From: Actinomycetota bacterium
GTDB lineage: Bacteria > Actinomycetota > Actinomycetes > Propionibacteriales > Propionibacteriaceae
Assembly (NCBI GenBank): GCA_020161795.1
Contig: JAIUOR010000032.1
Span: forward strand, 1 to 43,160
Direction of reading: 5' to 3'
Length of the DNA stretch: 43,160 bases
The position numbers were made by a program, and so were the translations under genes. Positions 31,562-41,792 of this stretch are shown here, piece after piece. The notes under the pieces are model-generated. The model saw nothing but the letters and a program-made list of their open reading frames with translations. It made no database searches and was not told the origin of the DNA. Numbering within the stretch: position 1 is the stretch's first letter; every line of letters begins with the position of its first letter.

Positions 31562-32419
31562 CTACCGCCGAATCTGGACGGCCGGCCAGCGTTCCAGTCC
31601 CAGCCGGGCTTCCGGCGGGACGGGGATGGGTCGGCCCTGCGCATCACCGTGCACCAGGACGGTGATGGTGCGGGCGTGCACCCGATCAGTGAGCGGATCG
31701 GTCACCTCCGCGACCAGGGTCATCGAGGTCCGGCCCACCCCGGCGTAGGCGGTGCGCACCCGATAGGGCTCGAGGCGGTGGTGCAGTTCGTCGAGGTAGC
31801 GGACGTCCTGGCGGGCCACCAGCCACGTCGTACCGTCGGCGGTCGCCTGCTGCATCCGGGTGACCTCCACGCCGGCAGGATCCAGGTGATTGCGCGCCTC
31901 GGCCACATAGTCGAAGACCCGGACGTTGTTGACATGCCCGTACTGGTCGAGATCGGCCCAGCGGACGGTGAAGTCGAACACGCAGGCCGCCTCTCCCACC
32001 CGCCAGCGGCCCAGATCGCGCAGCGGTTCCAGTTCGCCCTGGTGCGAGGCGAACCACGCCAGTTCGGATGGGGTCATCCGCTCCGCGCGTCCGTTCCGCG
32101 CCTTGGCCAGCTGGCTGCGGGCCCGGGCCACCGGCTCTCCCCGCTGACGCACCTCGTAGCCGACCTCCACCGTTGCCGCGCCGACCCGGCCGACGCTCAG
32201 CTCGACCTCGACCGGTTCGACCGCGTAGACGATCGGACGGAGGAACTCCACCTGATGACCGGCCACGATGCTCGACGTGCCAAGCATGTGGGCATTGTCA
32301 CCGGACAGCAGGAAGGCGACGCGTGCCTCCTGCAGGTAATCCGCCACGACGGCGTTGTTGACGTGGCCTTGAGTATCCAGGTCGACCCAGCGCAGCGGCA
32401 CCCGGACCAGGAAGCTCAC
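31562..32419 (-). CDS. Double-hotdog acyl-CoA thioesterase-like protein
   Basis: A 285-aa protein built from two 4HBT-type hotdog domains. The active-site pattern occurs twice: WVDLDTQGHVNN at 11-22 and WADLDQYGHVNN at 154-165, so both halves may be active, unlike many fused forms in which one site is lost. These enzymes release free fatty acid from acyl-CoA in the cytoplasm. The ATG overlaps the stop of the acyl-CoA synthetase gene (ATGA), tightly coupling the enzyme that makes acyl-CoA with one that hydrolyses it. The chain-length preference is unknown. Confidence 0.88.
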   Translation of the reverse strand: MSFLVRVPLRWVDLDTQGHVNNAVVADYLQEARVAFLLSGDNAHMLGTSSIVAGHQVEFLRPIVYAVEPVEVELSVGRVGAATVEVGYEVRQRGEPVARARSQLAKARNGRAERMTPSELAWFASHQGELEPLRDLGRWRVGEAACVFDFTVRWADLDQYGHVNNVRVFDYVAEARNHLDPAGVEVTRMQQATADGTTWLVARQDVRYLDELHHRLEPYRVRTAYAGVGRTSMTLVAEVTDPLTDRVHARTITVLVHGDAQGRPIPVPPEARLGLERWPAVQIRR

Positions 32420-34239
32420 TCCCCGATCTCGTCCTCATAGAGCCCGGCAACCACGTCGGCGAACCGCTGGCCGACCGCGGCCCGGCGGATCTTCATGTTC
32501 GGGGTGACGCCGCCGTCGTCCACGCTGAACTCCTGCGGCAGGATGGCGAACTTCTTGACCGTCTCCCACCGCTCCAGCTTCGCGTTGGCCTCGTCGATGT
32601 AGCGCTGGATGGTCTCACGCAGCTCGGGCAGCTGGGTCAGCTCGCTGTACTCCATCCCCTCCTTGCCGTGGCGGGTGGCCCACTTGGCGAGGTTGTCGCG
32701 GTCCATGGTGAGCAGCGCCGAGATGTACTTGCGGCCGTCGCCCACCGCGACCACCTGCGAGAGGTACGGAATCGTCGCGGCGATCACGCTCTCGACCTTC
32801 GACGGGGCGACGTACTTGCCGCCCGAGGTCTTCATCAGATCCTTCTTGCGGTCGGTGATCGTCAGATAGCCGTCGGCATCGAGTTTGCCAATGTCGCCGG
32901 TGTGGAACCAACCGTCCACGATCACCTCGGCGGTCTTCTCCGGGTCGTTGTGGTAGCCGCGCATCACGCCGGGGCCCTTCACCAGCACCTCGCCGTCCTC
33001 GGCGATCTTCAACTCGGTGCCGGGGATCGCGGGTCCGACCGTCCCGAACCGTGGGGCGGTGGGCAGGTTGACGCAGGTGACGGCGCTGGTCTCGGTCAGC
33101 CCGTAGCCCTCCACCACCAGCAGGCCGGCGGAGTAGAACCAGGCCTGCACCTGCGAGGAGAGCTTGGCTGAGCCCGAGATGAAGAACTCGATGTTGCCGC
33201 CCATGCGCTCCTTGAGCTTGCTGAACACCAGCTTGTCGGCGACCTTGTAGGCCACCCCCATCGCCGGCGGCAGCGAGCGGCCGGCGAGCCGGTACTCGCG
33301 GCTGGCGCGACCGACCGCGAACGCCCAGCGCGCGATCCGGCCCTTGACGCCACGGCTCGGGGACGACAGCAGTACCGCCGAGCGGACCTTCTCGAAGATG
33401 CGCGGGGCGCCGCACATGAACTCGGGCTTCACGTCGCCGAGGTTGGCGACGATCTTGTCGATGCGGCCGTCCACCGCCGAAGCGAAGCCGATGGCCAGCT
33501 GGCAGGCCAGCAGCGCCTTGCCGAAGACATGGGAGAGCGGCAGCCATAGGTACTGGACGTGGTCGGCGGTGAGGATGCCCAGCTCGTCCACGCCGAAACC
33601 CTCGTAGACCCAGCTGCGGTGGATCAGCTCGACGCCCTTGGGCAGGCCGGTGGTCCCGGAGGTGTAGATCAGGGTGGACAGCGTGTCGGTGATGACCTTG
33701 GCCCCGGCGGCGCGCACGGCGTCCGGCTGCTCGGCGAGCAGGGCCTCTCCCCGCTGCTCGAACTCCTTCCAGGAGAGGATGCGCTCGCCGTCGCCGGTGC
33801 CGTCCAGCAGCACGATGTGGTGCACCTGGCTGCGCAGGTCGTCGGCGACCACCTTGGCCGCCTGCTCGGCGTTCTCGGCGACCAGCACCACAGCGCCGGA
33901 GTCGCGCAGGATGTGCTGGAAGTCGTCACTGGCGGTGTTGGGATAGATCGTGGTCGTCGCTCCGCCCACCAGGTTGATCGCGAAGTCGGCGAGCACCCAT
34001 TCGATCCGGGTGCTGGAGGCGATGGCCACCCGCTCCTCGTAGCCCAGGCCGGTGGCCAGCAGGCCGGCGGCCAGCCGCTCCACCCGCCGGCGGGTCTCCC
34101 GCCAGCTGATCGACACCCAGTTCTCCTGGGCGTCCAGGTAACGGAAGGCCTCCTTGTCGGGGGTCTGCTCGACCCGCCAGGTGAACATTTCGCCAACGGT
34201 GGCTGGTTTACCGGCGAGGATCTGCTCGGCTGTGGTCAT
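32416..34239 (-). CDS. fadD: Long-chain acyl-CoA synthetase (AMP-forming)
   Basis: A 607-aa ligase of the ANL superfamily. It activates fatty acids as acyl-AMP and then acyl-CoA. Signatures are the ATP loop IYTSGTTGLPKG at 191-202, the YGLTET motif, DGWFHTGDIG, and ITDRKKDLMKTSGGKYVAP, with a late conserved lysine in TPNMKIRR. It resembles FadD15-type enzymes. The start at 34239 (MTTAEQ) follows AAGGGGG; the frame is open further upstream, but that part is not conserved. It is divergent from a MarR gene 198 bases away, which probably regulates it. Confidence 0.94.
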   Translation of the reverse strand: MTTAEQILAGKPATVGEMFTWRVEQTPDKEAFRYLDAQENWVSISWRETRRRVERLAAGLLATGLGYEERVAIASSTRIEWVLADFAINLVGGATTTIYPNTASDDFQHILRDSGAVVLVAENAEQAAKVVADDLRSQVHHIVLLDGTGDGERILSWKEFEQRGEALLAEQPDAVRAAGAKVITDTLSTLIYTSGTTGLPKGVELIHRSWVYEGFGVDELGILTADHVQYLWLPLSHVFGKALLACQLAIGFASAVDGRIDKIVANLGDVKPEFMCGAPRIFEKVRSAVLLSSPSRGVKGRIARWAFAVGRASREYRLAGRSLPPAMGVAYKVADKLVFSKLKERMGGNIEFFISGSAKLSSQVQAWFYSAGLLVVEGYGLTETSAVTCVNLPTAPRFGTVGPAIPGTELKIAEDGEVLVKGPGVMRGYHNDPEKTAEVIVDGWFHTGDIGKLDADGYLTITDRKKDLMKTSGGKYVAPSKVESVIAATIPYLSQVVAVGDGRKYISALLTMDRDNLAKWATRHGKEGMEYSELTQLPELRETIQRYIDEANAKLERWETVKKFAILPQEFSVDDGGVTPNMKIRRAAVGQRFADVVAGLYEDEIGE

Positions 34240-34399
34240 GGTGGCGGCCCCCTTCGTCGACCTCGACTGTGCTGGGCAGTCTAGGTGGGGGCCTACCGCG
34301 AGCGAAAGCGCAGAACCGGAGGGTCGGAAGGTTTTCCAGCGGCGGTCAACCGTGACCTGCCGCGCTCTGGTCGGTAATTCTCCGACACCACACCAAATA

Positions 34400-34429
34400 A
34401 GTTGAACTCTCAACTGTTGCTGGTAGGCT
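34400..34429 (+). promoter_or_regulatory. MarR promoter with overlapping operator
   Basis: TTGAAC (34402-34407), a 16-base spacer and TAGGCT (34424-34429) make a good promoter. AGTTGA (34400-34405) and TCAACT (34410-34415) are inverted arms around ACTC and cover the -35, a typical MarR operator of the TTGA...TCAA type. The GTG start at 34438 is eight bases after the -10, so the message is probably leaderless. Confidence 0.65.
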
Positions 34430-34437
34430 CACCCGCT

Positions 34438-34908
34438 GTGAGGACGATCGACACCCCGGTCTGGCTGACCGCTGAGCAGCAGCAGGTCTGGCGTACCTAT
34501 CTGGGCGCGACCAACCGGGTGCGACAGCACCTCGACAACGAATTGCGGCAGTTCGATCTCGATCTGGGCGAGTACGAGATCCTGGTCCGGCTGTCCGAGG
34601 CCCCGTACCGCTCCATCCGGATGTCGGAGCTGGCCGATCAGGTCGGCCAATCCCGCTCCCGCCTCACCCACACGGTGACCCGGCTGGAGACCAAGAAGCT
34701 GCTCGCCCGCGGATCCTGTCCCGGGGATCGACGCGGCGTCCTCGCCACGCTGACCGACGAGGGCTACGCCTTCCTGGAGGAAGTGGCTCCCTACCACGTC
34801 GCATCGGTGCGCGAGATCCTGGTCGACCCGGTGTGCGCGGAGGACTTCGCTGCCCTCGGCCGCGTCATGCAGAGCGTTCTGGACGCCGACCTGCCGACGG
34901 AAGCCTGA
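34438..34908 (+). CDS. MarR-family transcriptional regulator
   Basis: A 156-aa winged-helix regulator. The DNA-binding core runs from LDLGEYEILVRLSEAPYRSI through MSELADQVGQSRSRLTHTVTRLE to the wing GDRRGVLATLTDEGYAFLEE. Helices at both ends would form the dimer. The GTG at 34438 is chosen because the TAGGCT -10 box lies just before it; an in-frame start at 34402 would begin inside the promoter. It is divergent from fadD and the thioesterase, with its operator between them, so it probably represses both itself and that operon in response to a fatty-acid-like ligand. Confidence 0.92.
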   Translation: MRTIDTPVWLTAEQQQVWRTYLGATNRVRQHLDNELRQFDLDLGEYEILVRLSEAPYRSIRMSELADQVGQSRSRLTHTVTRLETKKLLARGSCPGDRRGVLATLTDEGYAFLEEVAPYHVASVREILVDPVCAEDFAALGRVMQSVLDADLPTEA

Positions 34909-35080
34909 GTCGACCGGCGGTCGGCCGCTTCCCATCGCCGTCTGCTTCGATCGTCGCCCCCGCGGCAAGCTGGGCGAACCGACTCGGGGATCGACGTTCC
35001 CCCACCTCCTGAAGTCGCCTCCGCCGAACGCGGGTGGCATACTTGGGTGGCCTTCCATCCGTCCTTTTCGAAGGAGTCCC

Positions 35081-36763
<1,683 letters not shown>

Positions 36764-36783
36764 CCTGAGGGAGGCTGTGCGTC

Positions 36784-37458
36784 GTGGATCTGGCTGAGGC
36801 GAGCATCCAGCTGGTTCGGGTGCTCGACCTGCTGGGTGTCGCGGCCAATGTGCTGCTGGCCGGCGCCGTTGCCCGGGAGCGCCGGTTCGATCCGGTCGGA
36901 TTCCTGGTGCTCGGAGTGGTCAGCGGGCTGGGCGGCGGCATGCTGCGCGACACCCTGCTGCAGAAGGGCCCGCCGGTCGCCCTGACCGACCCGGCCTACC
37001 TCGGCCTGGCGCTGGCCGTCGCCGTCTTCGCCTATTTCGTGCTCACCGACGGCCGCTGGTGGCGGCGCAGCCTGCGCTTCCTCGACGCGATCGCCCTCGG
37101 CACCTGGGGTGCGGTCGGCGCGCAGAAGGCGCTCAGCGCCGGCCTCGGCTGGTTGCCTGCCATCCTGCTGGGCACCGTCACCGCGGTCGGCGGCGGCATG
37201 ATCCGTGACGTGCTGGTGCAGCGCACCCCGATCGTGTTCGGCGGCAACACCCTGTACGCCACCTGCGCGAGCATCGCCGCCGGGGTGGCCGTCGTCCTCG
37301 ACGGACTCACCCCGGCCGGCTGGGACGGCGCCTCCACGCTCGCGGCGGCGCTGGTGGGCGGCACGCTCTGCCTGGTCGCCTATCGGCGCGGCTGGCGCCT
37401 GCCGCAGGCCGGCACCTGGACCCCCCGGACCAAGCGCTCCGGCCCCAGCCCCTCCTGA
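36784..37458 (+). CDS. TRIC-family (UPF0126) cation channel-like membrane protein
   Basis: A 224-aa protein of seven hydrophobic segments built from two repeats, each ending in the diagnostic glycine motif: SGLGGGMLRDTLL in the first and TAVGGGMIRDVLV in the second. This is the former UPF0126, now linked to trimeric intracellular cation channels; bacterial members may conduct potassium or, in some relatives, handle glycine. It starts at GTG 36784 after GGGAGG, 20 bases past ettA, and may be co-transcribed. It converges on the SSB gene. Confidence 0.9.
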   Translation: MDLAEASIQLVRVLDLLGVAANVLLAGAVARERRFDPVGFLVLGVVSGLGGGMLRDTLLQKGPPVALTDPAYLGLALAVAVFAYFVLTDGRWWRRSLRFLDAIALGTWGAVGAQKALSAGLGWLPAILLGTVTAVGGGMIRDVLVQRTPIVFGGNTLYATCASIAAGVAVVLDGLTPAGWDGASTLAAALVGGTLCLVAYRRGWRLPQAGTWTPRTKRSGPSPS

Positions 37459-37477
37459 ACCCCGTCCCAGCCCTACC

Positions 37478-38014
37478 TCAGGCTGTGGCGAGTTCCGTCT
37501 CCGGATCCTCCAGCTCAGCCTGCGCCATGCCTGCTTCGAGCTCCTCCGCGGCGATGGCCGCCAGCACATCGATGTCGATCCCGCCGGACTCCTCCGGTTC
37601 GCACTCGGCTTCGGTGGTGCCCTCGGCCCCGGCCTCTTCCGGCTCGATCACCTCGCCCGCCGGCGTGCGCTTGAGCCGGTAGAAGTTCGAGGTGCCCGCG
37701 GTGAGGTCGTGGCCGACGGTGGTCGCCCGGATCTGCAGTTGCTCGTGCTCGACGCCGTTGGCGTCCACCCACCGGCGGGAGCGAAGCCGGCCGCCCACGA
37801 TGACCGGATCTCCCTTGCGCAGACTGAGCCGCACGTGCTCGGCCAGCCGGTGCGAACAGCTCACGGTCACCCAGATCGTCTGCTCGTCACCCCACTCCCC
37901 GCCGCGCACCAGCCGCGGGGTGCAGCCCATCCGGAAGGTGGCCCATGGCGAGGCGGCATCCCGCAACTCCACCTCGCCGCCCACCCGGCCCGTGATCCAT
38001 ACCTGTGCTTCCAT
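37478..38014 (-). CDS. ssb: Single-stranded DNA-binding protein paralogue
   Basis: A 178-aa protein with an OB-fold at about 1-110: MEAQVWITGRVGGEVELRD, TFRMGCTPR, TIWVTVSCSHRLAEHVRLSL and KGDPVIVGGRLRSRRWVD are SSB landmarks. The tail is acidic (EPEEAGAEGTTEAECEPEES), but it ends in ETELATA and lacks the DDDIPF-like tip by which the main SSB recruits repair and replication partners. It is therefore an accessory paralogue rather than the housekeeping gene. GAGGAG precedes the ATG at 38014. Two DnaA-box-like sites lie 75-107 bases upstream of the start. Confidence 0.88.
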   Translation of the reverse strand: MEAQVWITGRVGGEVELRDAASPWATFRMGCTPRLVRGGEWGDEQTIWVTVSCSHRLAEHVRLSLRKGDPVIVGGRLRSRRWVDANGVEHEQLQIRATTVGHDLTAGTSNFYRLKRTPAGEVIEPEEAGAEGTTEAECEPEESGGIDIDVLAAIAAEELEAGMAQAELEDPETELATA

Positions 38015-38087
38015 TGCAGCTCCTCTCATCGACACTCGAAGAGCCTTGAGAGGAGGGGTCGTGGCGTGCCAGCGAATCGCGTGACCT

Positions 38088-38121
38088 GTGGACAACCCGG
38101 TGCCTCAACGCGATATCCACA
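38088..38121. promoter_or_regulatory. Two DnaA-box-like sequences upstream of the ssb paralogue
   Basis: TGTGGACAA at 38088-38096 is, on the other strand, TTGTCCACA, the preferred DnaA box of actinobacteria. ATATCCACA at 38113-38121 differs from TTATCCACA at one base and is in the opposite orientation. They sit between the ssb start and the end of the next gene. Confidence 0.4.
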
Positions 38122-38139
38122 ACACCCGACGGGTGAACC

Positions 38140-39732
38140 TCAGCTTCGTCCGCGAGCCTCGGCCACGGCCTTCACCGCTGTGGCATAGCGGTCGAGCTCG
38201 GCCTGGACGGGTTCGAGCACCTGCTCGGCGGTGACCGCTGCGATCGCGGCGCGCAGCGACTTCTCGGCGGCACGAGCCCGCCGGCCGGCCCCGACCCGGA
38301 CGAACAGCCGTCCCAGCAGGGCCAGCACAAGCCCCGCCAGCACCCCGCCTCCGAGCAGCCAGGTGGGTGCCGGAGTGCCCTGCCACAGCACCTCGGGCAG
38401 GCGGGGCAGCAGGTACTGCGGGCCCAGCCAGTTGTAGAGATGCCACAGCCCACCGATCAACACGGCCGCCACCAGCACCCACTGCAGCACCAGGAACAGC
38501 CCCCACCACCAGGAGCCCTGACGGGTACGCAGCTCGGTGGCGGCGATCGCGGTGTCGAGCCGGGCGGGCAGCCGGGCCTGGTTGCCCCGGGCGGCCTCGC
38601 CGATCGCGGCGGCCCATCGGTTCGGCAGCCCGGCCGCGACGGCATCGGTCAGTCCGCGCAGCGCCCCCTCAACCCGTGCCTGCTGGACGGGCGTTGCCTG
38701 CGGCAGCGAGGTCCGTCCGACCTCTGCCGTCCCCGCGGGCAGTTCGAGCCGCAGCCGCTTCAGCGGGTCGGGGCGTAGTCGGCCGATCCAGCTCAGGAAG
38801 GGCCAGCCGGTGGCGGCCCGGCCCCGCTTCACCCAGGCCCGGAAGACCCCGTCCACCACCGTCGGAACCCCGGCGGCCTCGGCCAGCGCAGCGGTCAGGC
38901 CGTCCTGCGCCCGCCTGTCCAGCCGGCCTGCCCGGACATTGCCGAGATCGGTGGCGAGCCGTTCGGCAGCCACCTCGACGTCGGTCTGCAGGCGCCGGAC
39001 GCTGGCCTGCTTGGCGGCCACGGTCCGCGCCAGCATGGCGCGCAACTCGGGGATGCCCAGCCCGCGCAGCGCCGAAGTGATCATCACCGGCGTCTTGCGC
39101 AGGCCCTCGCGATCCAGCAACCGGCGCAGATCGGTGACGCAGCGATCCAGATCCTCCGGCGCCAGCCGGTCGGACTGGTTCAGCAGCACGAGCATCAGCT
39201 CGGCGTAAGGCGCCAGCGGCCGCAGGTAGCGCTCGTGCAGAACGGCGTCGGCGTACTTCTGCGGATCGACCACCCAGACCAGCGCGTCCACCCGATCGAC
39301 GAGCCGGTCGACGGCGAGCTGGTGGGAGAGCTCGGTCGAGTCGTGATCCGGCAGGTCGAGCAGCACCAGCTTGGCCAGCGGATCCTCGGCCGAAGCCGCG
39401 ATCAGATGCCGGCGCGGTATGTCCAGCCAGTCCAGCAGTTCGTGCGGCAGCGCGGTCCCCCAGGCGACGCCCATCGCCCGCGCCGTCGTCGGACGGCGGA
39501 CCGCGGTCTCGGCCAGTTCGGTTCCGGTGACCGCGTTGAACAGGCTCGACTTCCCCGAACCGGTCGAACCCGCCAGTGCCACCACGGTGTACTCGCCGTC
39601 GAACCGCACCCGCTCTCCGGCCCGCGTCACCACCTGATGCGCCGCGGCCACGACCTCGGGATCCGCGCGCCCCTCGGCGGCGACCACAGCCCGGCTCAGC
39701 GCGTCGATGCGCTCGGTCAGTCCGCGCTTCAT
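38140..39732 (-). CDS. Membrane-associated dynamin-like GTPase (second of pair)
   Basis: A 530-aa GTPase. The G domain is complete: G1 GSTGSGKS at 55-62, a threonine-containing switch RRPTTAR at 79-85, G3 DLPDHDS at 126-132 and G4 NQSD at 185-188. A helical middle part follows, then two membrane segments (about 403-430 and 453-475) and a final coiled helical region. This is the layout of bacterial dynamin-like and YfjP-type GTPases. Its ATG overlaps the stop of the 601-aa GTPase gene, so equal production is likely, as for heteromeric dynamin pairs. The cellular target is not evident from sequence. Confidence 0.87.
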   Translation of the reverse strand: MKRGLTERIDALSRAVVAAEGRADPEVVAAAHQVVTRAGERVRFDGEYTVVALAGSTGSGKSSLFNAVTGTELAETAVRRPTTARAMGVAWGTALPHELLDWLDIPRRHLIAASAEDPLAKLVLLDLPDHDSTELSHQLAVDRLVDRVDALVWVVDPQKYADAVLHERYLRPLAPYAELMLVLLNQSDRLAPEDLDRCVTDLRRLLDREGLRKTPVMITSALRGLGIPELRAMLARTVAAKQASVRRLQTDVEVAAERLATDLGNVRAGRLDRRAQDGLTAALAEAAGVPTVVDGVFRAWVKRGRAATGWPFLSWIGRLRPDPLKRLRLELPAGTAEVGRTSLPQATPVQQARVEGALRGLTDAVAAGLPNRWAAAIGEAARGNQARLPARLDTAIAATELRTRQGSWWWGLFLVLQWVLVAAVLIGGLWHLYNWLGPQYLLPRLPEVLWQGTPAPTWLLGGGVLAGLVLALLGRLFVRVGAGRRARAAEKSLRAAIAAVTAEQVLEPVQAELDRYATAVKAVAEARGRS

Positions 39733-41534
39733 CGCGGCTCCTGGGGGTCGACGACTCGCCCTTCCAGCACGGGTTCGGACGGCTGCGGGTCGGCCGGTTC
39801 GAGTACCGGTGGGTCCGTTCCCTCCGCGCCGGCGAGCGGGAGGACCGTGTCCCGCAGCGGCTCGACCCGGGTCAGCGCGTCGATGATCGCGGCCGCCTGC
39901 TCCGGGCGGACGTCCACCTGCGCCAGGGCGCTCTCGTAGCGCGCCAACTCCGCGGCCAGGGCCACTTCGACCCGCTCGTCGAGGCGTGCCTTCGCCTCCT
40001 TGGCCAGCCGGCGCACCGCGTCCTCGCCGAAGATCGCCTCCAGCACCCGGTGGGCGAGCACCGCCGTGCCACCGGCCACCCCGAGTTCGGCACCTACCAG
40101 CCCACCGGTCTGAGAGAACACCAGGATCATCAGCGCCACCCCGACGCCGTTCACGCCGAGCGCCCAGAAGCGGGCCTGCGACTTCTTCGCGGCCCCCACC
40201 TCGCTGACCAGTTCCATCACGTCGGCCTGCCAGTCGCGTACGACCGCCTTGGCATCGGCGGTGAAGTCCTGGCTGGCACGAGTCAGGTCGGAGGATGCCG
40301 CGCCGAGGAGGACGCGGCCGGCCGGATGCGCGTCCCAGGCCGAGCCGACCCGGGCGGCGGCTGCCTCACCGGCCTCGCGGATCAGCACCTCCATGCCCGA
40401 CTCGACCGCGGTGGCGACCTCGGCGGCCTGTTTGGGCTCGCCCTTGAACGCCGCCAGCATCCGATCCCGCCACCAGCCGATCTTCTGCTCGACCGCGCGG
40501 AAGAACTGTCCGGTGCCCACGAAGTCATGCCAGCGGTCGAGCACCTCGCCGCGCAGCATGCTGCCGTCCGCGGTCTGCACCGCGACGGTCCGGACGGCCT
40601 CGGCATAGGACTGCTCGGCGTCCCGTCGCAGCGTGTCGACCGCGGTCGCCTGGTCGGTGACCGCCTGTGCCAGCTCCGGCGCGGTCGCCATCAGTGCGCG
40701 AATCGCGCCGTCCAGGGTGCGCAGCACCACGGCCTGCCGGGTCGCCGCGTCGGCCGCCAGCCCGCTCAGCCATTCCCGGATCGGCGCGACGGCCGCGTCC
40801 GGCAGCAGGCCGTCGGCATCCACCTGGGTCTCCGGGACGGCGAACAGCGGTGAGGATCCCAGCCCGCGCTGGCCCATCATCTGCCCCAGGTGCACCGGAA
40901 CCTCGGCCATCGCCGCCGGCGGCACCCGATCCAGCACGACGGCCACCACGGCCTCGCGATCGGCGGCCGAGCGCAGGTAGTCCCAGGGGACGGCGTCGGC
41001 GTAGCGCGCCGCGGAGGTGACGAACAGCCACAGGTCGGCGGCGGCCAGGAGCTGGGCGGCCAGCGCCCGGTTCTCGGCCACCACGGAGTCGACGTCGGGT
41101 GCGTCCAGGATCGCCAGGCCGCGCGGCAGGGTCGGTTCCGGCACCAGCTGCAGGGTCTTGGCGTCGGCCACCTGATCGGCGCTGCGGGCCAGGCCGGGCA
41201 GTATCCGGTCGGAGCCGAACCAGCTCGCGTCGTCAGGGTGATGGACGAGCACCGGCGAGCGGGTGGTGGGACGGATCACACCGGGCAGGCTCACGGTCCG
41301 TCCGATCACCGAGTTCACCAGGGTCGACTTACCGGCGCCGGTCGAGCCACCGACCACCGCCAGCAGCGGTGCCTCCAGGCGGGCCAGCCGCGGCAGGATG
41401 TAGTCGTCCAGTTGGGCCACGGCTGCTCGCGCCCTCGCCGCAGCGGCCTCGCTTCCAGGCAGCGCCAAGGGCAGACGGACGCCGGCCAGCGCATCGCGCA
41501 GCCCGGTCAGCGCCGCAGCGCGTTGCTCGCCCAT
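39729..41534 (-). CDS. Dynamin-family GTPase (first of pair), G4 motif not canonical
   Basis: A 601-aa protein. G1 is GSTGAGKS at 63-70, followed by RPTTRSP at 89-95 and G3 DAPDVDS at 144-150. At the place of G4, where N/TKxD should read guanine, the strand is VVLDRV (198-203), so base specificity may be weak. A long helical stalk, a double hydrophobic segment (about 460-505, GVNGVGVALMILVFSQTGG then VAGGTAVLAHRVLEAIFG) and a Pro/Glu-rich tail complete it. AAGGAGG precedes the ATG. It is the promoter-proximal gene of the pair and lies downstream of the 51-bp-spaced repeat array. Confidence 0.87.
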   Translation of the reverse strand: MGEQRAAALTGLRDALAGVRLPLALPGSEAAAARARAAVAQLDDYILPRLARLEAPLLAVVGGSTGAGKSTLVNSVIGRTVSLPGVIRPTTRSPVLVHHPDDASWFGSDRILPGLARSADQVADAKTLQLVPEPTLPRGLAILDAPDVDSVVAENRALAAQLLAAADLWLFVTSAARYADAVPWDYLRSAADREAVVAVVLDRVPPAAMAEVPVHLGQMMGQRGLGSSPLFAVPETQVDADGLLPDAAVAPIREWLSGLAADAATRQAVVLRTLDGAIRALMATAPELAQAVTDQATAVDTLRRDAEQSYAEAVRTVAVQTADGSMLRGEVLDRWHDFVGTGQFFRAVEQKIGWWRDRMLAAFKGEPKQAAEVATAVESGMEVLIREAGEAAAARVGSAWDAHPAGRVLLGAASSDLTRASQDFTADAKAVVRDWQADVMELVSEVGAAKKSQARFWALGVNGVGVALMILVFSQTGGLVGAELGVAGGTAVLAHRVLEAIFGEDAVRRLAKEAKARLDERVEVALAAELARYESALAQVDVRPEQAAAIIDALTRVEPLRDTVLPLAGAEGTDPPVLEPADPQPSEPVLEGRVVDPQEPR

Positions 41535-41616
41535 CCGGCCTCCTTGTCGTCCAGCCCCTAGCCTGCCTCCTGACGCGGCTACACCCTACAAACCGGAGGC
41601 CTGTGTTCTCGACTCC

Positions 41617-41788
41617 GCAAACGCCGATCCACCGGGGTTATGAGACCCGGCGAGGCTCCATATCGCTCGATTCGCCGATCTGGCGGGGTTTATCGGGCCT
41701 GTTTCGCCGCTGGTAACCCCACTGGATCGGCGTTTGCGCCGGAGCAGAGAGGTCCGCGCGCGGATAACCCCCACAGGTCGGCGGATGC
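41617..41788. repeat. Four-copy ~25-bp element, two forward and two inverted, 51-bp register
   Basis: Copies are at 41617-41641 (+), 41668-41693 (+), 41713-41737 (-) and 41764-41788 (-). All share CGCCGAYC followed by four to six variable bases and GGGGTTA. The CGCCGATC cores of the two forward copies are 51 bases apart, and those of the two inverted copies also exactly 51. Copies 1 and 3 share GCAAACGCCGATCCA exactly and form a large stem (arms 41613-41640 and 41714-41744). The array lies between the PrsW gene and the GTPase pair. Confidence 0.75.
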
Positions 41789-41792
41789 GACC

